Below are positions 20,973 through 27,498 of a stretch of 42,845 nucleotides of DNA, piece by piece (within the stretch, counting starts at the first letter, position 1; each line of letters opens with the position of its first letter). The translations under genes and the position numbers were made by a program. The stretch is taken from assembly GCA_947470185.1 (NCBI GenBank), contig CANIRZ010000016.1:1-42845 (forward strand), read 5' to 3'. Under the pieces are notes generated by a model that was not told the DNA's origin, ran no database searches, and saw nothing but the letters and a program-made list of their open reading frames with translations. The DNA comes from Sphingomonadales bacterium. GTDB taxonomy: Bacteria; Pseudomonadota; Alphaproteobacteria; Sphingomonadales; Sphingomonadaceae.

Positions 20973-22028
20973 CTAGCGCTTCCTGTTGAGGACGCGGACC
21001 GTCGACCCTGGGCGTAATTTTTCTAGGCCAGACGTCACAATGCGGTCACCAACCCTTAACCCACCAGACACAAGCACATAATTATCGGTCACCCGTTCAA
21101 TCATCACATTACGCGTTTCAACGCGGTTTTTGGGCCCCACCACATAAACAAGACCTTCGCCGGTGCGCACGCCGAACAAAGCACTCGCGGAAATTTGCAC
21201 TTGGTCGCCACTGTCCGATGCAGGGAGCTTGATGGCGGCTGTCCCAATTTGCCCAGACCGCAATACTGGCCGGTTGGGCAGGCTAAACTGCACGGTAAAT
21301 GCGCCTGTCGCCGTATTGGCGCGCCCATCTATTTCGGTAATCGTCGCGGTCAACGGCCCCTCGCCCGCCGATTCAATTGAGATATCCGCCGCCATACCCA
21401 CGCGCAATTTCGATGCGTCGCGGTCTACGATGGGTACGCGAAACACGAAACCCTCATCTGCCGCGCCCAACATAAGCACCGGCGTTCCCGCAGCGATGAT
21501 TTGGCCCGCCTGCACATTGCGCACGAGCACAACGCCGCTTGAGGGTGCATAGAGTTGCGCGGTATTACGCGCAAAGCCAGCTTGCTGGACGCGCGCCTCT
21601 GCGCCCTTCACGGCTGCTTCTGCGGATTCAAATCGAGCTTTGGTCACCCAACCATCGGCATATAGCGCGCGGACACGGTCAAACTCTGCGCGCACGCGAT
21701 CGCGTTCGGCAGTTGCGACGCTCATATCCGCGCCAACATTGGTTGTATCAAGCGCAGCCAACAACGCCCCCCGCTTTACAAAATCGCCCTCTTCGAAACG
21801 AACGAGCGCGACTTTCCCAGCCGTTGTGAACCCCAAAGGCGTCTCGCGACGGTAACGCACGGTGCCGACCGCGTTGATTTCACGCACAAGGCCTTGTTTC
21901 TCAACCGTGAAGACTTGGACAGGATGAACGGGTTGTGCGGCGATTTTGCTGTTGCCGCTATTGTCTCCACAACTCGCAAGCGGGATGACCAGCAACAATC
22001 CGGCGAACATTTTTGAAGATACTGGCAA
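20973..22028 (-). CDS. RND efflux periplasmic adaptor lipoprotein
   Basis: Membrane-fusion lipoprotein of 351 residues that works with the RND pump 3 nt downstream. Seen: a signal peptide with lipobox LASC (Cys20 lipidated), a lipoyl half (FTTAGKVALVRFEEGDFVKRGALL), an alpha-hairpin (about 95-145), a second lipoyl half (APSSGVVLVRNVQAGQII), then beta-barrel and membrane-proximal domains ending RPGSTVRVLNRKR. The start is TTG at 22028, with GGAGG about 5 nt upstream; the first ATG would leave the box 23 nt away. A palindrome lies 55-84 nt upstream and may be an operator. Confidence 0.92.
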   Translation of the reverse strand: MPVSSKMFAGLLLVIPLASCGDNSGNSKIAAQPVHPVQVFTVEKQGLVREINAVGTVRYRRETPLGFTTAGKVALVRFEEGDFVKRGALLAALDTTNVGADMSVATAERDRVRAEFDRVRALYADGWVTKARFESAEAAVKGAEARVQQAGFARNTAQLYAPSSGVVLVRNVQAGQIIAAGTPVLMLGAADEGFVFRVPIVDRDASKLRVGMAADISIESAGEGPLTATITEIDGRANTATGAFTVQFSLPNRPVLRSGQIGTAAIKLPASDSGDQVQISASALFGVRTGEGLVYVVGPKNRVETRNVMIERVTDNYVLVSGGLRVGDRIVTSGLEKLRPGSTVRVLNRKR

Positions 22029-22082
22029 ACGGCCCTCCCAAGCTCTGCTATAAAACCGCGATACGGGAAATTTATTCAGGAT

Positions 22083-22112
22083 GAAATAGCGTTTTGATAT
22101 GAAACCTATTTC
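22083..22112. promoter_or_regulatory. Imperfect palindrome upstream of RND operon (possible repressor operator)
   Basis: GAAATAG at 22083-22089 is matched by CTATTTC at 22106-22112. Inside, GTTT and AAAC also pair after one unpaired C, giving 11 complementary positions around TTGATATG. Size and symmetry are like a TetR- or MarR-type operator for efflux genes. No regulator gene is adjacent, so this is inferred only from position and symmetry. Confidence 0.4.
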
Positions 22113-22142
22113 GTAACATCAACACCCGTCAGCACACCCTCC

Positions 22143-23102
22143 TCACCGGACTGCGGCCCTCGCAAGCCGGTCATTTATTGCGATGCCGATGCCTTCATGC
22201 GGAATGGGTGCAACTGCGATAGCGACAGCGGCGCTTGCATCAGCGGTGTGCAGCGCCTCAAACAAATGCGCTGCGGCCTGCGCGAGATCACCTGTTGCAG
22301 ACAGGTTATCGTCGCCTGCAATCGCGCCGAAGCCAATGAGATACACATCGGGTTCCGATGCAATGACGTTTAGCCGAACAGGCTTAGACGGCGCATAATG
22401 GCTGGCCATTTGGCCAGGCGCCTCAATCAACCCATTGGTAGCGGCGAGCGGCGCATAACCGATGACGTTTTCGATGTCTTCCGAAGTCACCGGACCCGGC
22501 CTTAAAATCTGCCAACCATCATCGCGCACGGCAACAATGGTCGACTCCAATCCCGCCGAGCAAGAACCCCCGTCTAAAATCATCGGCACAGCCCCTCCAA
22601 GCCCCTTCAGGACGTGATCGGCGCGGGTCGGGCTGATTGACCCACTTGGGTTTGCAGAGGGCGCAGCGAGGCTTAAACCGCTTTTTAAGAGCAACGCCTG
22701 CATGACGGGGTGTGCTGGGCACCGGATAGCGATAGTGGACAGTCCTGCGGTCACGGCGCGCGCAACGGGGGCGTCTGGTTGCAAAGGCAGCACCAGCGTC
22801 AATGGGCCCGGCCAGAACGCCTCCGCCAGTGCCTGCGCAGTAGCATTAAACACCCCAAGCTTTTCTGCGGCTTTCTGGTCGCGTACATGCACAATCAGCG
22901 GGTTGAAATCTGGACGGCCCTTTGCCGCATAGATACGGGCCACAGCCTCGGCATTTTGGGCATCAGCGGCGAGGCCATATACAGTCTCGGTGGGAATCGC
23001 GACGATCTGTCCAGCCCCCAGAAGCTGCGTTGCAGCCGTGATTGCCGCGTCATCTGCTGGCACAACCCAGCCATTCCCCAAGGTATTTGAGCCAAACATC
23101 AT
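22143..23102 (-). CDS. L-threonylcarbamoyladenylate synthase (Sua5/YrdC/YciO family)
   Basis: Makes threonylcarbamoyl-AMP for the universal t6A37 modification of ANN-decoding tRNAs. The 319-residue length fits the long Sua5 type: YrdC domain (about 20-205) plus a C-terminal Sua5 domain joined by a linker. Seen: IVAIPTETVYGLAADA, KGRPDFNPLIVHV, FWPGPLTLVL, IAIRCPAHPV, SLAAPSANPSGSISPT, LDGG and ESTIV, RPGPVT, then PGQMASHYAPSKPVRL, which is typical of Sua5. The start is ATG at 23102 or the adjacent ATG at 23099. Divergent from the acyl-CoA dehydrogenase, with only 51 bp shared. Confidence 0.93.
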   Translation of the reverse strand: MMFGSNTLGNGWVVPADDAAITAATQLLGAGQIVAIPTETVYGLAADAQNAEAVARIYAAKGRPDFNPLIVHVRDQKAAEKLGVFNATAQALAEAFWPGPLTLVLPLQPDAPVARAVTAGLSTIAIRCPAHPVMQALLLKSGLSLAAPSANPSGSISPTRADHVLKGLGGAVPMILDGGSCSAGLESTIVAVRDDGWQILRPGPVTSEDIENVIGYAPLAATNGLIEAPGQMASHYAPSKPVRLNVIASEPDVYLIGFGAIAGDDNLSATGDLAQAAAHLFEALHTADASAAVAIAVAPIPHEGIGIAINDRLARAAVR

Positions 23103-23153
23103 AAGCGGCTATAGGCAGGTGCGAACCAGCTTTAACAGGATTTTTTAACAGCC

Positions 23154-24890
23154 ATGACGTTTTCAGCACCCGTCGCAGAACAAAACTTCGTTCTTAAGCA
23201 TATCGTCGGTATCGATGCATTGGCGCAGCATGCGCGTTTTGCCGATGCGACGCCCGATATGGTGCAAGCCATCGTCGATGGCATTGGCGCATTTGCAGAA
23301 GGCGAATTTGCCCCGTTAAACCGCATTGGCGACACCGTCGGGGCACGTTTGATTGACGGCAAAGTTGTCATGCCTGATGGATTTGTCACGGCGTATAAAT
23401 CCTATGTCGCGAATGGCTGGGGCTCGATTAACGCGCCTGCGGAATTTGGCGGACAAGGCCTGCCATTTTCAATGGCTACCGTCGCATTGGATTCGCTGGG
23501 CGCGGCCAACATGGCGTTTGCCTTATGCCCAATTCTATCGGTTGGCGCGATTGAAGCGATCAACCACCATGGGACGGACCGGCAGAAAGCACTTTTTCTG
23601 CCAAAGCTCTCCACCGGCGCATATTCCGGCACGATGAACCTGACCGAACCGCAAGCAGGTTCCGACGTCGGCGCGCTAAAATCGACCGCAACCCCGCGCG
23701 GTGATGGTACCTATCACATCAAAGGCACGAAGATTTATATCAGCTTCGGCGACCATGACATGGCCGAAAACATCGTCCATTTGGTGCTGGCCCGCACGCC
23801 CGATGGCCCCGCAGGGACGAAGGGCATTTCGCTGTTTCTGGTACCCAAATATCGGGTTGATGAAGATGGCGGTATCGGCGCGCAGAATGATATCAAAGTG
23901 GTATCTATCGAACATAAGATGGGCATTAATGCGTCGCCTACCTGCGTCTTGGCCTTTGGCGAAGAAGGCGAATGTATTGGCGAACTGATCGGTCCCGAAT
24001 TCGGCGGAATGCGCGCCATGTTCACGATGATGAACAACGCACGGTTGAACGTCGGCTTGCAAGGCGTGCAAGTTGCCGAAGCCGCGACGCAAAAGGCGAT
24101 CTGGTTCGCCCGTGAACGCGTGCAGTCGGCCAAGGCCAGCGGACCGTCACGGGAACCCGTTTCCATTGTCGAACACCCTGATGTCCGCCGAATGCTGTTG
24201 CGTATGAAGGCAGGAACGCAAGCAATACGCGCATTGTTATATCTCGCATCCGGCTATGTTGACCGCGCAACGTTGGGCGAGGCGGGCGCGCAAGAGATGG
24301 TCGATTTACTGACGCCCCTTGCCAAAACCTATGGCACGGACATGGGCAGTGAAATCGCGTCTTTGGGCATTCAGGTGCATGGCGGCATGGGCTTTGTCGA
24401 GGAAACTGGCGCCGCCCAATATTATCGCGATATCCGGATAGCGGCCATTTATGAAGGCACGAATGGCATTCAAGCTGCGGATCTTGTCGGTCGAAAGCTG
24501 GCGATGCAAGGCGGTGATGTCATTCGCAATCATCTCGCCGCGATCTCGGCGGACGCCGCAGAACATGCGGGTCTATCGGCGCTGGCCGCGGCAACGGCGG
24601 ACGTCACGGACTATATGCTCAATGCTGACATTGATGACCGCTTGGCAGGCAGCTATGCCTACACAAATATGATGGCCGTTGCGACATCGGGCTGGCTCAT
24701 GTTGAAGCAACTGCGCGCCGCGCAGGCCGCAATCGCCAATGGCGACACAAGCGCATTCCTGCGTGCGAAGGTCGCCGCTTGCCGTTATTATCTTGACGTG
24801 ATGGTTCCAGAAGCAATGGCCTTCAAGGGCAGCGCCATGGTCGGTGCGAAATTGCTATATGCGATTGATGCGGAGGAATTGGCGGCTTGA
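23154..24890 (+). CDS. Acyl-CoA dehydrogenase, long form with extra C-terminal domain
   Basis: FAD enzyme that oxidises an acyl-CoA thioester to its 2,3-enoyl-CoA. The 578 residues exceed the classic roughly 380 and match the long group with an additional C-terminal helical domain (DmdC-like proteins also belong here). Seen: an N-terminal helical domain, the FAD/substrate segment GTMNLTEPQAGSDVGAL (about 160-176), FLVPKYRVDEDG, QVHGGMGFVEET, and YEGTNGIQAADL with Glu434 as the likely catalytic base. The substrate cannot be read from sequence. The stop overlaps the next gene start by 3 bp, and the end of the gene carries that gene's Shine-Dalgarno box. Confidence 0.93.
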   Translation: MTFSAPVAEQNFVLKHIVGIDALAQHARFADATPDMVQAIVDGIGAFAEGEFAPLNRIGDTVGARLIDGKVVMPDGFVTAYKSYVANGWGSINAPAEFGGQGLPFSMATVALDSLGAANMAFALCPILSVGAIEAINHHGTDRQKALFLPKLSTGAYSGTMNLTEPQAGSDVGALKSTATPRGDGTYHIKGTKIYISFGDHDMAENIVHLVLARTPDGPAGTKGISLFLVPKYRVDEDGGIGAQNDIKVVSIEHKMGINASPTCVLAFGEEGECIGELIGPEFGGMRAMFTMMNNARLNVGLQGVQVAEAATQKAIWFARERVQSAKASGPSREPVSIVEHPDVRRMLLRMKAGTQAIRALLYLASGYVDRATLGEAGAQEMVDLLTPLAKTYGTDMGSEIASLGIQVHGGMGFVEETGAAQYYRDIRIAAIYEGTNGIQAADLVGRKLAMQGGDVIRNHLAAISADAAEHAGLSALAAATADVTDYMLNADIDDRLAGSYAYTNMMAVATSGWLMLKQLRAAQAAIANGDTSAFLRAKVAACRYYLDVMVPEAMAFKGSAMVGAKLLYAIDAEELAA

Positions 24891-25702
24891 ACGAGCAAAC
24901 GCTCAAACGCATCGCTGAAGCGCTTGAGCGGCTGTCGCCTCCGGCCGCGCCGCCAACCGACCTGTCGTCCTTTCCTGCTTATCATTGGAACGGGACAGGC
25001 CTGGCAGCGGTGCATGATTTCAAACCACTGCCGCTGGAATTGATCGTCGGCGTCGACCGGCAAAAGGCCGAATTGTTCGAGAATTGCCGACGGCATGCAT
25101 CTGGCGCGGCTGCGCATGACGTGTTGCTATGGGGTGCGCGGGGCATGGGGAAATCCGCATTGGCCAAATCTGTTGTCGCCGCGCTTCAGGAAAATGGATT
25201 CTTCATCGCCCTTGTCGAAGCCGCTTCAAGCCAGTTGACGAGCCTACCGACCTTGTTCGAAGAGCTTGGCGCGTCGGGTCGGCGCTATCTTTTGTTCATC
25301 GACGATATTTCGTTTGAACCACATGATCAGAACGCACGCTTATTGCGGTCATTGTTGGAGGGCGGGGTGGAAGCGCGTCCAAACAATGTCCGGCTGTGCG
25401 TGACGTCGAACCGCCGGAACATCGTTGAGCGCGATAGCAGCGATCAGGCTGACGCCATGAACGCGCGTGATGCGATTGACGACAGTTTGGCGTTGGCCGA
25501 CCGCTTTGGCCTTAAACTTGGCTTCCAATATCCCGATCAGGACGCCTATCTGCATATGGTCGCAAGCTATGCCAGCCATTTTGACCTGGACTGGGACGAA
25601 GTCGACGCGCTCGGCTTTGCCCAAGGTCGCGGCGGACGGTCCGGCCGGATCGCATGGCATTACACTATTGAGCTGGCTGGCCGCGCAGGGCGGAAGATTT
25701 AA
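24887..25702 (+). CDS. DUF815-family AAA+ ATP-binding protein
   Basis: A 271-residue P-loop ATPase. Seen: Walker A GARGMGKS (83-90), Walker B LLFIDD (135-140), the acidic ISFEPHD stretch, a sensor-1-like CVTSNRRNIV (171-180), and a C-terminal lid-like part ending in GRGGRSGRIAWHY. The domain is widely conserved in proteobacteria, and its cellular role is not established to my knowledge. TTG at 24887 is used: GGAGGA at 24872-24877 lies 9 nt upstream, and the codon overlaps the stop of the acyl-CoA dehydrogenase. Convergent with the next gene, sharing 4 bp at the 3' ends. The pairing with a dehydrogenase may simply be an operon of convenience. Confidence 0.88.
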   Translation: MNEQTLKRIAEALERLSPPAAPPTDLSSFPAYHWNGTGLAAVHDFKPLPLELIVGVDRQKAELFENCRRHASGAAAHDVLLWGARGMGKSALAKSVVAALQENGFFIALVEAASSQLTSLPTLFEELGASGRRYLLFIDDISFEPHDQNARLLRSLLEGGVEARPNNVRLCVTSNRRNIVERDSSDQADAMNARDAIDDSLALADRFGLKLGFQYPDQDAYLHMVASYASHFDLDWDEVDALGFAQGRGGRSGRIAWHYTIELAGRAGRKI

Positions 25703-27021
25703 TCCTTCGCCCGAACGCGCCAGACGATGTTGCCTACATCATCGCTTACCAACAAAGTACCATCCTTGGCTAAAGCAAGCATAGCAGGGCGGCCCTGTGC
25801 CTTGCCGTCCTTATCCAAAAAGCCTGTCAGCACATTGACTGGTTTGCCCGCTGGTTCCCCTTTGGGAAACGGCACGAAGATGACGTCATAGCCAGAAACT
25901 GGCTTACGATTCCACGAACCATGCCGCGCGACAAAGGCGCCTTCGGTAAGACCCGCACCCAATTTTCCATTATAGCCAAATGCAAGGCCAAGCGGAGCGG
26001 TATGCACGCCCAAGGCATAATCTGGACGCCGTTCATATTCGCGCTTTTCCGGTTTCAGCGGTTTTACGCGGGTATCGGTGAAACCACCCCAATAATGTTG
26101 CGGCCAGCCATAGTCGGCGCCAAATTCAACCAAGGCAAGATAATCAGGCACAAGGTCTGAACCCAGCATGTCGCGTTCGTTTACGACGGTCCACAAACGG
26201 CCGGCTTTGTCCCAGCCAAGGCCGACTGGGTTGCGCAGACCAATCGCGTAAGGAATTTTCTTATCCTTCGCGATGTCATATTCGAACACCATGGCACGGC
26301 CGATCTCGTTTTCCATGCCGTTGTCGCCGATATTGCTATTCGATCCGACAGAGATATAGATTTTCTTGCCATCAGGCGAAGCTGCGAGATTGCGTGTCCA
26401 ATGGTTGTTGGGCGCTCGGGCGTTGAACTTTGTCAACTCTTTGCCCTTTGCCGTAATCTTCGTATCGCCCGTTTTATATGGGAAAACCAGCAAGCCATTC
26501 GTGTTGGCAACGTATAATTTCTCGCCGATCAGAACCATGCCAAAGGGCGAATTAAGTCCAGTGAGGAACGCCGTTTTAAGCTCCGCCTTGCCGTCACCAT
26601 TGGCATCCCGCAATAACGTGATGCGGTTGGCGGAAGGCACATCGGCCCCAGCCTTACCCATCAGCCACTTCATAACAAACCCTTCAACGCCACCCATTTT
26701 GCGCGGGGGTGAGTTGGTTTCGGCGACCAATATGTCGCCATTGGGAAGCGTATAAAGATTGCGCGGGTGGTCGAGGCCCTCAGCAAAGCGTTCAACAACA
26801 AGACCGGGTGCGACGACTGGTGCTTCACCAGTCTTCCAACGGTCTACGTCAGCCACAGCAATAGTTGGAAAAATCTGCTCACGGCCTGCAGTAATCTGCG
26901 GCGTTGGACCAGTGACAGCGTCTAGCGGCAACTGCGCGACGTCAGGGCGTGTGATATACCAAACGCCGATCAGTCCCAGTGCGACGAAGATCAACGTGAT
27001 GTTGCGAACGTGTTTCCACAT
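25699..27021 (-). CDS. Sorbosone/glucose dehydrogenase-like beta-propeller protein, membrane-anchored
   Basis: A 440-residue protein with an N-terminal hydrophobic anchor or uncleaved signal (about 8-25) and a six-bladed beta-propeller of the glucose/sorbosone dehydrogenase type facing the periplasm. Seen: GLDHPRNLYTLPNGDILVAET, SPFGMVLIGEKLYVANTNG, NNHWTRNLAASPDGKKIYISVGSNSNIGDNGMENE, AIGLRNPVGLGWD, NERDMLGSDLVPDY, GWPQHYWGG and GSWNRKPVSGYDV. Family members use PQQ and Ca2+ to oxidise aldoses, but many annotated members have no proven substrate. It follows a small membrane protein by 16 nt, so the two are probably cotranscribed. ATG at 27021 has AAGGG about 9 nt upstream. Confidence 0.88.
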   Translation of the reverse strand: MWKHVRNITLIFVALGLIGVWYITRPDVAQLPLDAVTGPTPQITAGREQIFPTIAVADVDRWKTGEAPVVAPGLVVERFAEGLDHPRNLYTLPNGDILVAETNSPPRKMGGVEGFVMKWLMGKAGADVPSANRITLLRDANGDGKAELKTAFLTGLNSPFGMVLIGEKLYVANTNGLLVFPYKTGDTKITAKGKELTKFNARAPNNHWTRNLAASPDGKKIYISVGSNSNIGDNGMENEIGRAMVFEYDIAKDKKIPYAIGLRNPVGLGWDKAGRLWTVVNERDMLGSDLVPDYLALVEFGADYGWPQHYWGGFTDTRVKPLKPEKREYERRPDYALGVHTAPLGLAFGYNGKLGAGLTEGAFVARHGSWNRKPVSGYDVIFVPFPKGEPAGKPVNVLTGFLDKDGKAQGRPAMLALAKDGTLLVSDDVGNIVWRVRAKD

Positions 27022-27037
27022 AAATTCTAGCCCTTAT

Positions 27038-27220
27038 TCACTGACGTTTGCTGTCCATAATCCATATAACTATCGCAATAGCGCATCCAAGGCCCATGCC
27101 GGCAACCGCCCCTGCAGAGGGCTGGTCGAAAACGACGCCTAAGATGACACCAATTAATAGCCCAAAAGCGATAAAGATCCCGCCGGCAAGCCGCGGCTGA
27201 TTATTTTCTGTTCCTGACAT
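27038..27220 (-). CDS. Small two-helix membrane protein
   Basis: A 60-residue protein with a short polar N-terminus and two predicted transmembrane helices (about 14-33 and 37-54) separated by a DQPSAG turn. The end is DSKRQ. No family was recognised. ATG at 27220 is preferred because an AGGGG box lies 5 nt upstream; an upstream in-frame start at 27256 would add a poorly plausible N-terminus. It lies 16 nt before the sorbosone-dehydrogenase-like gene and may help its membrane placement, but this is speculation. Confidence 0.6.
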   Translation of the reverse strand: MSGTENNQPRLAGGIFIAFGLLIGVILGVVFDQPSAGAVAGMGLGCAIAIVIWIMDSKRQ

Positions 27221-27333
27221 ACCGGCCCCTTGCCACCAACTATCATGTCCAAGCAAGCCCGATGTTTATCCTTAATATTTGCTAACCATTTGCTTTGACA
27301 GAAATGCGATATCTAAAATCGTAGACGGACGCC

Positions 27334-27366
27334 GCAGACAGGCTCATCCACCCCTGGCCTGTCTGC
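27334..27366. repeat. Perfect 10-bp inverted repeat with 13-nt loop
   Basis: GCAGACAGGC at 27334-27343 is the exact reverse complement of GCCTGTCTGC at 27357-27366. The 13-nt loop read on the plus strand is C-rich (contains CCACCCC). No U-run follows on either strand, so it is not a standard intrinsic terminator. It may be part of a small RNA or a transcript-end stabiliser for putA. Confidence 0.6.
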
Positions 27367-27393
27367 AACCTTTAAGGCAAACCCTTAGCCGGG

Positions 27394-27427
27394 CTGTCAA
27401 AAGCCTAATTTTGGCAGAATAACTGCC
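27394..27427. repeat. Two mutually exclusive hairpins
   Basis: CTGTCAAAA (27394-27402) can pair with TTTTGGCAG (27409-27417), a 9-bp stem with one G-T wobble. The GGCAG at the right arm (27413-27417) can instead pair with CTGCC (27423-27427) across AATAA. Both cannot form at once. This is the geometry of an attenuator or switch, but no regulated gene is obvious on the plus strand. Confidence 0.4.
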
Positions 27428-27498
27428 TGCGGCGGACATTTCACTTCGATATCTTTGCCATTTTGACGCCGCGAAGGTGGATTTAAGTGGTCCTGACC

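Larger units (their letters stand above)
27257..27498. other. Intergenic region rich in inverted repeats, 3' of putA
   Basis: No gene is supported here. The segment carries a perfect 10-bp hairpin (27334-27366), a 9-bp hairpin (27394-27417), an overlapping alternative hairpin (27413-27427), and a long-range GCGGCG/CGCCGC pairing (about 27430 to 27472). TTGACA occurs once on each strand (27295-27300 plus; 27400-27395 minus), but neither has a convincing -10 at 16-18 nt. It could be the 3' UTR of putA, a control region for the small membrane protein, or a small RNA gene. Confidence 0.45.

Noticed and set aside
27295-27319. TTGACA with TAAAAT on the plus strand as a small-RNA promoter
   Set aside because: The spacer is only 13 nt and no -10 is seen at 16-18 nt, so I do not call a promoter.
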